A stretch of 64,000 bases of DNA from Yersinia massiliensis (GTDB taxonomy: Bacteria > Pseudomonadota > Gammaproteobacteria > Enterobacterales > Enterobacteriaceae): NCBI RefSeq assembly GCF_003048255.1, contig NZ_CP028487.1, positions 62,001 to 126,000 on the forward strand. Direction: 5' to 3'. The position numbers and the translations under genes were made by a program. Below are positions 54,568 through 64,000 of the stretch, piece by piece (positions within the stretch are counted from its first letter, which is position 1; each line of letters starts with the position of its first letter). The notes below the pieces were generated by a model. That model saw nothing but the letters and a program-made list of their open reading frames with translations, did not search any database and was not told the DNA's origin.

Positions 54568-55371
54568 ATGACATACAACATGGCGACTAAACTGATGATG
54601 ACGAATAAAGTATCAGGTTTGCTAGCGCCATCCTTTGCCGCCATTGATCGTAATAAAGGACAGAGCTTCTGGCGGCAATGTCAGCGTCGGTACACTTTTC
54701 AACCTATCTATCGCACATCCGGAGCGTTACTGGCGATCGAGTTACTCACGGCTGTTTTTCACCCTTCATCGCCGGATACTCGCCTGAATCCGGAGGATTA
54801 CTTCAATGCCATCAGTATCGGTGACCGCTTAAATGTGGTGCTGGAACAGCTGAACATGATCAAGCAGTGGCACGCGATATTTGTTCACCACTCCGTGTTG
54901 GTTTCGATCAACATCGATGGTCAGGCGTTAATGGCGATGCAAGATGACAGACAGGCCAAACTGTTGATAGACGCTATGCCTTATGTCCGCTTTGAATTAC
55001 TCGAGCATGTCGATACCTCCCTTGATACCCCCTTTGCGCGCATTGCAGAAGCCGATCGTCTGTGGCTGGACGATTTTGGTAGTGGGATGGCGAACTTCAC
55101 TTCATTCCTGAGTTGGCGCTATGAGTACATCAAAGTTGCCCGTGATCTGTTTATCGTTTTGCAAGAAAGTGATGTCGGGAACCAACTGTTTTTCACGCTA
55201 ATCACCTTGATGGATCGCTACAGTAAAGGGGTGATTGTTGAAGGCGTAGAAACCTCACAAGAGTGGGCCATGGTACAGCGTTCTGATGCCGCAGCAGCGC
55301 AAGGTTATTACCTTTCTCGGCCCACCTCATTTGATCGATTACAGGCACTGCCCATGCTGTTTTGTGGCTAA
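54568..55371 (+). CDS. pdeH: Cyclic-di-GMP phosphodiesterase PdeH (YhjH)
   Basis: A 267-residue stand-alone EAL-domain enzyme that lowers c-di-GMP and so frees flagellar motility. The EAL signature reads ELL (LAIELLTAVFHP), and the catalytic set is present: SINIDG, FELLEHV, DDFGSGMANF, YIKVARDLF and VEGVET. It has no sensory domain. The sigma-28 promoter upstream ties it to the flagellar cascade. Confidence 0.93.
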   Translation: MTYNMATKLMMTNKVSGLLAPSFAAIDRNKGQSFWRQCQRRYTFQPIYRTSGALLAIELLTAVFHPSSPDTRLNPEDYFNAISIGDRLNVVLEQLNMIKQWHAIFVHHSVLVSINIDGQALMAMQDDRQAKLLIDAMPYVRFELLEHVDTSLDTPFARIAEADRLWLDDFGSGMANFTSFLSWRYEYIKVARDLFIVLQESDVGNQLFFTLITLMDRYSKGVIVEGVETSQEWAMVQRSDAAAAQGYYLSRPTSFDRLQALPMLFCG

Positions 55372-55621
55372 TGTTTTATGAGTGCCAATGCTGTGTTTCC
55401 CCGCTGCTGCTTCTGCCAGCATCACGGCATTGATCTGCCCAAATAATGGATTCTATCCCATCATCGACTATGGTTAGTGTAGTCTTCTAAATCCACAGTA
55501 TTCATCGGCTCATCACTTTCCTGACTGATTTTTCGACTAAAATACCGCAAAGTGACCCTCGAATAAGCACACCATAACGGTGGATTTAGCATTATCTTCT
55601 GATGACTGGCATGGAGCTATT

Positions 55622-57736
55622 ATGACCAAAACTGGAAAAGTGCTCACGGGCATTGGCGGCGTGATTGTTCTGTTGGTGGTGGCGATGATTGTGTTTGTGA
55701 TGACTTTCGACTGGAATCGCCTCAAACCAACGATTAACGAAAAAGTGTCCACTGAATTGCAACGACCATTCGCCATTCGTGGCAATTTGGGGGTTGATTG
55801 GTCACGAAAAGGCGATGAACCGGGTTGGCGCGGCTGGGTGCCTTGGCCACATATTCATGCAGAAGATCTGGTGTTGGGCAATCCACCGGATTTAGTTAGC
55901 GATAAAAAGGCGGGCGATAAAACGGCTTCCGCTGCTTTTCCCTCCGGTGAAATGGTCACCCTAAAACGAGTCGATGCGAGCATCGCGCCGTTAGCCTTAC
56001 TGGCGAAAGAGGTCTGGATCCCCCGAATTTGGCTAACACAGCCGGATGCTCACTTGTTGCGGCTGGCTGACGGCAAAAATAACTGGACGTTCCATCTGGC
56101 CAATAGCCCGACAGAAGGTGAGAACACCGCATCCTCTTGGTCGGTCAATATCGACGATATCGTTTTTGATCGTGGTGAAATTAACCTGAACGATGCCACT
56201 TTAAAAGCTGACCTGCACGCTGTGATTGATCCCTTGGGTAAACCTTTGCCATTCGCTGAGGTGACCGGCACGGACAACAAAGAGAAAAAAGGCCAGCAGG
56301 CTGCAAATAACGGGCAAAGCAACACGGAAGACTATATTTTCGGTTGGAAGGTTGACGGCAAGTATCAGGGCCAGCCATTGACAGGCAGTGGCAAAATTGG
56401 CGGCATGTTATCGATGAGTGATGCAAGCCGGCCATTCCCGTTACAGGCTGATTTACGCTCGGGGTCAACTCGAATCGTGGTGGCCGGTACTTTAACGGAT
56501 CCGGGCAATTTGGCGGGTTTGGATTTGCAATTGAAATTCTCCGGTGCGAGCTTGGATAACCTCTATCCGCTTATCGGTGTATTACTGCCCGCGACGCCGC
56601 CTTACAACACTGATGGCCGCTTAGTCGCGAGTCTTAAGCAAGCGGGTGGCGCAGTTTATCGCTATGAAAACTTTAACGGTAAGATTGGCGACAGCGATAT
56701 TCACGGTGATTTGACCTATGCCGCCAGCCAACCGCGCCCCAAATTAACCGGAAAAATGTCATCAGAGAAATTACGTTTTGCGGATTTAGCGCCATTGATT
56801 GGGGCTGACTCCAATCAGGAAAAAGCGAATCGTGGCGAGCGAAATCGCCAACCGGCTAATAAGGTCTTACCGACGGAAAAGTTTGATACCAAAAGCTGGG
56901 ACGTCATGGATGCTGATGTGACCTATGCAGCGAAACGCATTGAGCGCGATAAATCATTACCGCTAAGTAATCTGTCGACGCATGTGGTGCTGAATAATGG
57001 GGAGCTGTTACTCGATCCATTACGCTTTGGGATGGCAGGGGGCAACTTGAATGCGACGCTACGGTTGAATGGCAACAAGAACCCGATGCAAGGCAAGGTT
57101 GATCTCCATGCCCGTAAGCTGCAATTGAAAGAGCTATTGCCAGAGGTCACGGCGATGCGTAACAGCTTGGGGCAACTGAATGGCGATGCGTCCTTTACGG
57201 CGAGCGGTAACTCGGTTGCCGCACTACTGGCCACCAGTAATGGCAACCTGCGTTTGCTGCTCAACCAAGGATTGATCAGCCGCAGTTTGATGGAGTTACT
57301 GGGTCTGAATGTGGGTAACTATCTGGTGGCGAAGTTGTTTGGTGATGATGAGGTTAAGATTAACTGTGCAGTGGCGGATATTCAGCTGCGTAATGGGCTA
57401 GCAACACCACGGCTGTTTGTCATCGATACCGAAAACGCCATTATCAATGTGACGGGCAATATTAACTTCGCGACCGAACGGTTGGATTTATCCATTGATC
57501 CGGAGAGTAAAGGGCTGCGTATTCTGACCTTACGCTCCCCGCTCTATGTGAAGGGAACGTTTAAGCAACCAGATGCGGGAGTCAAAGCGGGGCCATTGAT
57601 CGCCCGAGGCACCATTGCGGCGGTGTTAGGGGTCGCGCTGACGCCAGCGGCGGCATTGCTCGCACTGATTTCCCCCAGCGAAGCTGAAGAGAATCAGTGC
57701 ACACCATTTTTGAATAAAATAAAGCAGAAAAAATAA
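55622..57736 (+). CDS. yhjG: AsmA-family protein YhjG
   Basis: A 704-residue AsmA-like protein with one N-terminal transmembrane segment (IGGVIVLLVVAMIVFVMTF) and a long periplasmic part. NWRLKPT-like and GNLGVDWSRKGDEPGWRGWVPWPHIHAEDLVLGNP are typical of the AsmA N-terminal domain; the C-terminal half has the AsmA-2 pattern NGNLRLLLNQGLISRSLMELLGLN. Such proteins are now linked with lipid transport between membranes. ATG 55622 follows GGAGCTATT. Confidence 0.92.
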   Translation: MTKTGKVLTGIGGVIVLLVVAMIVFVMTFDWNRLKPTINEKVSTELQRPFAIRGNLGVDWSRKGDEPGWRGWVPWPHIHAEDLVLGNPPDLVSDKKAGDKTASAAFPSGEMVTLKRVDASIAPLALLAKEVWIPRIWLTQPDAHLLRLADGKNNWTFHLANSPTEGENTASSWSVNIDDIVFDRGEINLNDATLKADLHAVIDPLGKPLPFAEVTGTDNKEKKGQQAANNGQSNTEDYIFGWKVDGKYQGQPLTGSGKIGGMLSMSDASRPFPLQADLRSGSTRIVVAGTLTDPGNLAGLDLQLKFSGASLDNLYPLIGVLLPATPPYNTDGRLVASLKQAGGAVYRYENFNGKIGDSDIHGDLTYAASQPRPKLTGKMSSEKLRFADLAPLIGADSNQEKANRGERNRQPANKVLPTEKFDTKSWDVMDADVTYAAKRIERDKSLPLSNLSTHVVLNNGELLLDPLRFGMAGGNLNATLRLNGNKNPMQGKVDLHARKLQLKELLPEVTAMRNSLGQLNGDASFTASGNSVAALLATSNGNLRLLLNQGLISRSLMELLGLNVGNYLVAKLFGDDEVKINCAVADIQLRNGLATPRLFVIDTENAIINVTGNINFATERLDLSIDPESKGLRILTLRSPLYVKGTFKQPDAGVKAGPLIARGTIAAVLGVALTPAAALLALISPSEAEENQCTPFLNKIKQKK

Positions 57737-57740
57737 TTAG

Positions 57741-58520
57741 CTAGTGTATCGGTGGTTGGGGGAGCAACTGACAAGCGTGATCCTGCAACTCCTCCACTGA
57801 TGCACGATGTAGCTTCGACATACTGGTTTTACTGGCAAGCAGCAAAAATTCACCGTTCGGCAAAGCTGTCATGGCTAAACCATAATTACCCATCTGGTCT
57901 TTTGCCCCAGAGACTTCATCGGCGAGTAAGCGAAACGCGCCTAAATGTTGTAATTCGATTGCTGTGGTGCGCCGAACGAAATAATCATGGCCCAATAGGC
58001 CGCCGGCTAAGGGCTGCCATTGTGGGCTGAAATCGGCCACTTGCGCTGCTAGCGCCGTTTTTACCTCTGGTTTCAGGCAAGAGATATGAATATGTAACTG
58101 ATTCTGAGAGCGGCCAAATTGCGAATTAATGGTGAGGGAGATAATTGAATCATCAATTGGCGCGCCATACTTATCAGCCATAAAGTGGCGAGCTTGCCAA
58201 GCATCCCAAAAGTAGTTTGGGCTGTTGGCCGCGAGTATCTGAGGGCTTTCTATACCGCTGATTTTTGCCGTCGGCATCAATAAATATTGCAATGGCCCAT
58301 GCATATCTTTGTACACCACAAACCCCCCCTGAGTATCAACCTCAATGCAAGGCTGCGAGTCATGATTGGCTTCCATATTCGGTACACATTGTTGGCTGAC
58401 AATTCGCCACAATGCATCGGCATGATTAGAGCGCGTTTGATAGGCTGCAAACAGTCCAATAATCGCTATCAACACCAATATAATCCCTCTAAATTCCGTT
58501 TTTTTTATCGCACGTGACAT
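57741..58520 (-). CDS. cdh: CDP-diacylglycerol pyrophosphatase
   Basis: A 259-residue enzyme that cleaves CDP-diacylglycerol to CMP and phosphatidate. A single N-terminal membrane anchor (GIILVLIAIIGLFAAY) holds it in the inner membrane. NQLHIHISCLKP is the HIT-like H-x-H-x motif of the Cdh family. The length matches E. coli Cdh (251). It converges with yhjG with only 4 bp between stops. Confidence 0.9.
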   Translation of the reverse strand: MSRAIKKTEFRGIILVLIAIIGLFAAYQTRSNHADALWRIVSQQCVPNMEANHDSQPCIEVDTQGGFVVYKDMHGPLQYLLMPTAKISGIESPQILAANSPNYFWDAWQARHFMADKYGAPIDDSIISLTINSQFGRSQNQLHIHISCLKPEVKTALAAQVADFSPQWQPLAGGLLGHDYFVRRTTAIELQHLGAFRLLADEVSGAKDQMGNYGLAMTALPNGEFLLLASKTSMSKLHRASVEELQDHACQLLPQPPIH

Positions 58521-58583
58521 AGGTGATCCTTCACTTTAGATGATGGGCCATCAGTGTAATGACAAATTTGAAACAAGGGCAGA

Positions 58584-58612
58584 CCCCATGATGCTGAGTT
58601 AGCATTATGGGG
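58584..58612 (-). terminator. Hairpin between yhjD and cdh
   Basis: CCCCATGATGCT-GAGTT-AGCATTATGGGG is a 12-bp stem with one mismatch. It lies 32 bp after the yhjD stop, without a good T run. Confidence 0.5.
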
Positions 58613-58643
58613 TGTTGGCCTTAGTGGGTAGGGGGTTAACGCA

Positions 58644-59630
58644 CTAACGTGTTTTTTCGCCTGAACTTGGCAGTAAGGTGTCATCCTCAGCATATTGGGC
58701 CGTGGCTATCCAAGCGGCGCAAAAGAGGGTCAATCGAGCAAAGAAGTAGAAAAAGGCCATCAAACCAATCACGGAACCAAATGCTGCGCCAGACGGTGAA
58801 CTAGCAAGGCGTGGCAGCATCATGGTCATAATAAATTTGATGATTTCAAAGCCGATAGCCGCAATTAGCGTACCGCGCAGCAAGGCTTTTTTCTTCGGTT
58901 TATGTCGCGGCAGAATCCAGAATATCCATAAAAATAACAGATAATTAGCCGCTATTGAGATCGACATTGCAATCAAGGTCATGGCAGGTCGTAGCCATTC
59001 AATATCCCCCAGCCCTAATGCATTGACGATGGCTGATTGTGCAGCGCCCGCGATAGACGTCAGTGAGAGCGTGATAATCAGCGCGACAACTAACCCGATG
59101 AGCGAGACAAAATCGCGGGCATAGCGATAATAGAATTTCTCCTGATCCTGCGGGTTACGTTCCCAGATATCCCGTGACTGAGCGCGGATAGCTTCACGTA
59201 GATTCCCCATCCAACTAATACCGGAATAGAGCGCAATCGCTAAGCCAGTCAACCCGACCGTGGTCCGCTGCTGAATAGCGGTATTGACCGTATTTTTGAG
59301 GGTGGCTGCTAGCGAGGGATCACTGATGGTATTCACGATTTTATTAATTAATTCAGCCAGTAGGTCAGGGTTTGATGCCAGAACAAAACCCACGGCGGCG
59401 AAAGAAACCATCAAAATGGGGATCAGTGACAAAAACGAAAAATACGTAATAGCAGCCCCAAACTGGCTACCTAATCGATCATTAAAACGATCTGTGGCGC
59501 GGATAAGGTGGGCAACAGCTGGATATTTTTTCACTCGCAGTGTCATCCGTGTCATATAAGAAATCGCTTTCTTACCCGATTCAATGCTCGACGACAGTGG
59601 TGCGGCGCTGTTTTTCGGTGCGTTCGGCAT
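58644..59630 (-). CDS. yhjD: Inner-membrane protein YhjD (YihY/BrkB family)
   Basis: A 328-residue protein with about six membrane segments (FGAAITYFSFLSLIPILMVSFAAVGFVL..., WMGNLREAIRAQ as the cytoplasmic family motif). In E. coli a YhjD variant lets cells live without Kdo, and it has been proposed as a lipid-related transporter. No special feature is seen here. It is 97 bp downstream of gor on the same strand. Confidence 0.92.
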   Translation of the reverse strand: MPNAPKNSAAPLSSSIESGKKAISYMTRMTLRVKKYPAVAHLIRATDRFNDRLGSQFGAAITYFSFLSLIPILMVSFAAVGFVLASNPDLLAELINKIVNTISDPSLAATLKNTVNTAIQQRTTVGLTGLAIALYSGISWMGNLREAIRAQSRDIWERNPQDQEKFYYRYARDFVSLIGLVVALIITLSLTSIAGAAQSAIVNALGLGDIEWLRPAMTLIAMSISIAANYLLFLWIFWILPRHKPKKKALLRGTLIAAIGFEIIKFIMTMMLPRLASSPSGAAFGSVIGLMAFFYFFARLTLFCAAWIATAQYAEDDTLLPSSGEKTR

Positions 59631-59727
59631 AATTCTCCTAAAAGCTACAAACCCTAAGGGTAACCAAGAATGCCTAAGGGTTCATAACTTTAACGATTTT
59701 TTGCCCAAGTTTATCGGCCAATAACGC

Positions 59728-61080
59728 TTAGCGCATGGTAACAAACTCTTCGGCGGCGGTTGGGTGGATTGCGACAGTGTTGTCGAAATCTTTCTTGGTT
59801 GCGCCCATCTTCACCGCTACGGCGAAACCTTGCAGGATCTCATCCATCCCGAAACCAATACCATGGATGCCAACAATCTTCTCTTCTGCGCCCACGCAGA
59901 CTAACTTCATGCGGCAAGGTTGACGGTGCTGAGTGACTGCGCTGTACATTGCCGTGAACGACGACTTGTACACTTTCACCTGATCGTCACCAAACTTCTC
60001 GCGAGCTTGCGGCTCGGTCAGGCCAATGGTGCCGATAGGTGGGTGGCTGAAAACGACCGTCGGGATATTGCTGTAGTCCAAATGCTCATCAGGCTTGTTG
60101 TTGAACAGGCGCTCAGACAAGCGGCGACCTGCTGCGACTGCCACAGGAGTCAGTTCAACTGCACCGGTGTTATCACCGACAGCATAAACACCAGGGACGT
60201 TGGTATTCTGGAACTTATCAACCTCGATATAGCCTTTATCATTGGTTTTGACGCCACTGGCAGCCAGATTCAGGTTGTCTGTTGCCGGTTCACGGCCAAT
60301 CGCCCAAATGAGGTGATCGACAGTCACTGCTGTGCCATTTTCCAATTGCAGCGTTAGGCTGCCATCTGCATTTTTGATAACCGCTTTAGGAACAGATTCG
60401 GTATGCAGTGTCGGCCCTTCGGTGTTCATCACTTCCAGCAGTGTGTCCACAATCAACGGATCGAACGAGCGCAACGGTGCATGTTTGCGAACAAACAGGT
60501 GCGTTTCGGTGCCTAACCCATTGAGCACACCCGCGATTTCGACCGCGATATAGCCCGCGCCCACGACAGCAACGCGTTTTGGCATTTCATCCAAATCAAA
60601 GAAACCATCGGAATCGATACCATATTCAGCGCCGGGGATATCCGGATGGCTTGGGCGACCACCGGTGGCGATCAGAATGTGATCGGCGGTGATTTTTTCA
60701 CCGTTAACTTCCACGGTATGTGCATCAACAAAACGTGCGAATCCTTGAATCACATCCACCTTATTATTGCCTAAACCGCGCTCATAAGATTGGTGGATAC
60801 GATCGATGTAAGCAGTACGATTGGCGACCAGTTTCTTCCAATCGAAATGATTCACGGTAGTATCAAAGCCGTAATCAGGGCCATACAAATGAATGGCTTC
60901 GGCAATTTGCGCAGCATGCCACATGACTTTTTTCGGTACACAACCGACATTCACACAGGTGCCGCCGAGCTGTTTAGCTTCGATCAGCGCACATTTTTTA
61001 CCATACATAGCTGCCCGGTTGATCGACGCAATTCCGCCACTGCCACCGCCAATTGCTAGATAGTCGTAATGTTTGGTCAT
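59728..61080 (-). CDS. gor: Glutathione reductase
   Basis: A 450-residue FAD and NADPH enzyme that keeps glutathione reduced. It has the FAD motif [17 protein letters not shown], the redox pair [13 protein letters not shown], the NADPH motif [17 protein letters not shown] and the C-terminal active-site His in [13 protein letters not shown] 61080 ([13 protein letters not shown]) is the conserved start; the longer frame from 61095 adds only MEMTL. Confidence 0.97.
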   Translation of the reverse strand: MTKHYDYLAIGGGSGGIASINRAAMYGKKCALIEAKQLGGTCVNVGCVPKKVMWHAAQIAEAIHLYGPDYGFDTTVNHFDWKKLVANRTAYIDRIHQSYERGLGNNKVDVIQGFARFVDAHTVEVNGEKITADHILIATGGRPSHPDIPGAEYGIDSDGFFDLDEMPKRVAVVGAGYIAVEIAGVLNGLGTETHLFVRKHAPLRSFDPLIVDTLLEVMNTEGPTLHTESVPKAVIKNADGSLTLQLENGTAVTVDHLIWAIGREPATDNLNLAASGVKTNDKGYIEVDKFQNTNVPGVYAVGDNTGAVELTPVAVAAGRRLSERLFNNKPDEHLDYSNIPTVVFSHPPIGTIGLTEPQAREKFGDDQVKVYKSSFTAMYSAVTQHRQPCRMKLVCVGAEEKIVGIHGIGFGMDEILQGFAVAVKMGATKKDFDNTVAIHPTAAEEFVTMR

Positions 61081-61225
61081 CAGGGTCATTTCCAATATTC
61101 ACCCATCAAATTACTGAGGGTAGAGTTGTTTAAAATTTGCCTAAGAGTTTAACGCTTACTCGCGTTTTGTCGCAAAGGTTGCATCAATGGCTCTGATTCG
61201 CGTGACCAATTGATTTAGGCTGTGC

Positions 61226-62068
61226 TTATTCAGGTACTACCCATTTCACCAGTGTATGACCATGGCCGGACGGTACGAGTGCTTTATGTAGCCATGGCAG
61301 CAGCGTGTTCATTTGCTGCTCGAGTTTCCAAGGTGGATTGATCACAATCATGCCAGAAGCCGTCATACCGTGCTGGTCGCTGTCAGGGCGAACCGCCAGT
61401 TCAATTTGCAAAATACGGCGAATACCCGTGGCTTCGAGATCCCGCAATAAGCGTTTGATTTGCTGACGCAAGACCACTGGATACCATAAAGCATAGGTGC
61501 CGGTTGCAAAGCGCTTATAGCCTTCCTGAATACCTTTCACCACGTCCTGATAATCTGTTTTCATCTCATAAGGCGGATCAATCAGAATGAAACCACGGCG
61601 AGACGCAGGCGGTAACTGCGACTTAAGCTGTTGATAGCCATCGGCACGTTGAACTTTTGCACGCTCATCTTTGGCGAATTCATTGCGCAGCAACGGATAA
61701 TCGCTCGGGTGCAGTTCGGTCAGATGAATTCTGTCATCTTCACGCAATAAATGGCGTGCGATCAATGGTGAGCCTGGGTAATAACGCAACTTCTCGGCAC
61801 GGTTAAAATAGTGGATAGCGCTCATGTACGGGGCTAAATCTTCCGGTAAGTCATCGCGTTGCCACAATTTGCCGATGCCCTCAAGGTATTCACCCGTGCG
61901 TTCTGCATGCTCACCACTCAGTTGGTAGCGACCGGCACCCGCGTGGGTATCCAAATACAGAAAGGGTTTTTCTTTCTCTTTCAAAGACTCAATAATCAGG
62001 CTTTGAACGGTATGTTTAAGGACGTCGGCATGGTTGCCAGCGTGAAAACTATGGCGGTAACTGAGCAT
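61226..62068 (-). CDS. rlmJ: 23S rRNA (adenine2030-N6)-methyltransferase
   Basis: A 280-residue RlmJ. It starts MLSYRHSFHAGNHADVLKHTV, the family signature, and has the catalytic motif LIDPPYEMK (D-P-P-Y). It methylates A2030 of 23S rRNA. Same size and context as in E. coli, divergent from prlC across the ASCH gene. Confidence 0.96.
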   Translation of the reverse strand: MLSYRHSFHAGNHADVLKHTVQSLIIESLKEKEKPFLYLDTHAGAGRYQLSGEHAERTGEYLEGIGKLWQRDDLPEDLAPYMSAIHYFNRAEKLRYYPGSPLIARHLLREDDRIHLTELHPSDYPLLRNEFAKDERAKVQRADGYQQLKSQLPPASRRGFILIDPPYEMKTDYQDVVKGIQEGYKRFATGTYALWYPVVLRQQIKRLLRDLEATGIRRILQIELAVRPDSDQHGMTASGMIVINPPWKLEQQMNTLLPWLHKALVPSGHGHTLVKWVVPE

Positions 62069-62281
62069 ATTATTTTAACCAATTGAGATTTTTTACATTG
62101 CGGCTGTGCTTATTGCGGCCTTTCTCTGTGAATGCAACAAAACATCATCGTCAGACACCGCAGCCAACACATTATGGCCACTAGTATAAACTGTCTGATG
62201 GATAAAAAGTGAAAAGCATTAAATTGCGCTGAATAACGCATCATTCGGTGAATATTTTATCGAGATACCCTAGGGAAGAGA

Positions 62282-62689
62282 ATGAATAACAAGATAATCG
62301 CACAGCGATACCCTGATGCCTTGCAGTGGGCGTTTGGTGATAGCCCTGAAATGGCAGATGAACTGGCACAACTGGTCATTAGTGGTGCTAAAACAGCGAC
62401 ATGCGGCTCTTATGCGGCCTATAAGTCAGTGGCTTCGCCGGGCATTGGCGATCATAATATTGTCTTGAATAGCCGCAATGAGCCGGTTTGTGTTATCCAG
62501 ACAGTGGCCTTAACGCTGGTACGTTTTTGCGATGTGACCGCAGAGATGGCCGCGAAAGAGGGGGAGGGTGATAAAAGTCTGGCGTACTGGCAGAAGGAGC
62601 ATCAGGCCTTTTTTACCCGTGAGGGGGATTTCTCGCCTGAAATGTTGCTGGTCTTTGAAGAATTTAAGCTCATTGAGATTTTTGATTAG
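62282..62689 (+). CDS. ASCH-domain protein
   Basis: A 135-residue ASCH-domain protein: WAFGDSPEMADELAQLVISGAKTATCGSY at the start and VICVIQTVALTLVRFCDVTAEMAAKEGEGDKSLAYWQKEHQAFF fit the family, which binds RNA or acts as an amidohydrolase on N4-acetylcytidine. It starts after AGGGAAGAGA. It stands alone between rlmJ and prlC. Confidence 0.88.
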   Translation: MNNKIIAQRYPDALQWAFGDSPEMADELAQLVISGAKTATCGSYAAYKSVASPGIGDHNIVLNSRNEPVCVIQTVALTLVRFCDVTAEMAAKEGEGDKSLAYWQKEHQAFFTREGDFSPEMLLVFEEFKLIEIFD

Positions 62690-62817
62690 CGAGTTGGGGC
62701 TGGGTGCCATTGATTTTTACGCGAACAGACCTCATGTTAATTATTCATTCATCACTTATTTTCCGGCGCTGGACCCGTTCTGGCGCTGGCATTCAAAATT
62801 ATAATTAGGACTGCCCT

Positions 62818-64000
62818 ATGACAAATCCGCTGTTGACCCCGTTCTCCCTGCCGCCATTTTCTGCTATTCGCCCTGAAGATATCGTGCCTGCGGTGAAATC
62901 CGCTCTGGATGAATGCCGTCAAACGGTGGAGCGGGTTGTTGCCCAATCAGGGCCTTTCACTTGGGATAACCTGTGCCAACCATTGGCTGAAACAGATGAC
63001 CGCTTATCACGGATCTGGTCACCGGTTGGGCATTTAAACTCCGTGAAGAATAGTCCGGAATTACGGACTGCTTATGAACAAAGCCTGCCGCTGCTGTCGG
63101 AATACGGCACTTGGGTCGGGCAACACAAAGGTTTGTATCAAGCCTATGTCAGCCTGAAAGAAGGGCCAGGGTTTGATGCGTTGACGGCCCCGCAGCGCAA
63201 AGCTGTTGAAAACGCACTGCGCGACTTCCAGTTGTCCGGTATTGGTCTGGCACCTGAGCAGCAAAAACGCTATGGCGAAATTGTGGCTCGCCTGTCTGAA
63301 TTAGGCTCGACTTATAGCAATAACGTGCTTGATGCCACTATGGGTTGGAGCAAGCTGATTACCGATGTCGAGCAACTTAAAGGGCTGCCAGAGAGCGCAT
63401 TAGCTGCCGCTAAAGCGATGGCAGAAGCCAAAGAGCAAGATGGCTGGTTGTTGACGCTGGATATGCCAAGTTATTTGCCCGTGCTGACTTACGCCGATAA
63501 CGCCGAACTGCGCGAAGAGATGTATCGCGCCTTTGCAACTCGCGCCTCTGATCAAGGGCCAAATGCAGGTAAGTGGGATAACAGCGAAATCATGGCTGAA
63601 ATCCTCACGTTACGCCATGAATTGGCACAGCTACTGGGCTTTAATAGCTATGCCGATAAATCGCTGGCGACCAAAATGGCCGAGAACCCACAGCAGGTAT
63701 TGGGCTTCTTAAATGATTTGGCGAAACGCGCCCGCCCACAGGCGGAGCAAGAGCTGGCACAGTTACAGGCATTTGCTGAAAAACAGTATGGCGTCAGTGA
63801 GTTAGCGGCTTGGGATATTACCTATTATTCCGAGAAACAAAAACAGCACTTGTTCTCCATCAGCGATGAACAATTGCGGCCCTATTTCCCAGAACAGCGT
63901 GTGGTTGAAGGGCTGTTTGAAGTGGTTAAACGCATTTACGGGATCACCGCGAAAGAGCGCCACGATGTCGATACTTGGCATCCAGATGTGCGTTTCTTCG
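62818..64000 (+). CDS. prlC: Oligopeptidase A (N-terminal part, cut by window end)
   Basis: The first 394 residues of an M3-family metallo-oligopeptidase. MTNPLLTPFSLPPFSAIRPEDIVPAVKSAL is the PrlC start, and the frame stays open to the window end, so the HExxH zinc motif near residue 470 lies outside. It degrades signal peptides and small peptides in the cytoplasm. The ATG follows AGGACTGCCCT. In E. coli prlC is likewise next to rlmJ. Confidence 0.96.
   Translation, partial: MTNPLLTPFSLPPFSAIRPEDIVPAVKSALDECRQTVERVVAQSGPFTWDNLCQPLAETDDRLSRIWSPVGHLNSVKNSPELRTAYEQSLPLLSEYGTWVGQHKGLYQAYVSLKEGPGFDALTAPQRKAVENALRDFQLSGIGLAPEQQKRYGEIVARLSELGSTYSNNVLDATMGWSKLITDVEQLKGLPESALAAAKAMAEAKEQDGWLLTLDMPSYLPVLTYADNAELREEMYRAFATRASDQGPNAGKWDNSEIMAEILTLRHELAQLLGFNSYADKSLATKMAENPQQVLGFLNDLAKRARPQAEQELAQLQAFAEKQYGVSELAAWDITYYSEKQKQHLFSISDEQLRPYFPEQRVVEGLFEVVKRIYGITAKERHDVDTWHPDVRFF

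Noticed and set aside
1..64000. CRISPR arrays or insertion sequences
   Set aside because: No regularly spaced repeats with unique spacers and no transposase genes were seen. The repeats inside cdiA are protein repeats.

Overview
The window is chromosomal DNA of a member of the Enterobacterales, most probably a Yersinia. The core blocks are in typical enteric order: xylBA/xylFGHR beside selC, yicC-rph-pyrE, dctA, yhjJ-kdgK, pdeH(yhjH)-yhjG, cdh-yhjD-gor-rlmJ-prlC. The genus call rests on the overall look of the proteins and on a Yersinia-style intergenic repeat. No database search was possible.

Layout. 1-2400: 3' end of a chaperone-usher fimbrial operon (usher C-terminus, chaperone, two-domain tip adhesin, terminator). 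2454-10944: a complete D-xylose regulon, with xylBA divergent from xylFGH and followed by xylR. 11072-11166: selC, the selenocysteine tRNA, used as an integration site. About 11145-28076: a roughly 17 kb P4/CP4-57-type island bounded by a 14-bp direct repeat of the selC 3' end. It has a tyrosine integrase next to selC, an AlpA-type regulator, an inovirus Gp2/YfjJ-like gene, DUF932 and RadC-like genes and a CbeA/CbtA antitoxin-toxin pair at the far end. 28224-40155: a contact-dependent growth inhibition locus (cdiB, a 3322-residue cdiA and a small presumed cdiI), starting about 150 bp beyond the right attachment repeat. 40697-41235: small ash-like ORFs that look like satellite-phage debris. 41441-46438: a family-10-type pectate lyase, an FKBP fragment, an FAD/NAD-binding protein, a small lipoprotein, a cysteine hydrolase and a Phd/Doc module. 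46688 to the end: conserved core genes, with prlC cut by the window edge.

The most unusual part is the cargo at 12618-19370, which I do not recognise as a named system. It has three overlapping or translationally coupled groups: (i) a dGTPase-like HD hydrolase and a poly(A)-polymerase-type nucleotidyltransferase; (ii) a D12-class adenine-N6 methyltransferase whose stop overlaps the start of an OGG1-like DNA glycosylase/lyase with its catalytic Lys and Asp at OGG1 spacing; and (iii) a four-gene operon of a Gly-rich 111-residue protein, a PfkB kinase fused to a nucleoside 2-deoxyribosyltransferase, a QueC-like enzyme and a nitroreductase-family protein. All deal with nucleotides, bases or DNA modification. 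A phage-defence or nucleotide-modification role is my inference, based on cargo position, coupling and the known defence links of dGTPases and of QueC- and OGG-like proteins.

The metabolic genes share a plant-polysaccharide theme: xylose uptake and catabolism, an exported pectate lyase, and kdgK preceded by a KdgR-like operator. Clear regulatory sites include a sigma-28 promoter before pdeH, the rph-pyrE attenuator and several intrinsic terminators.
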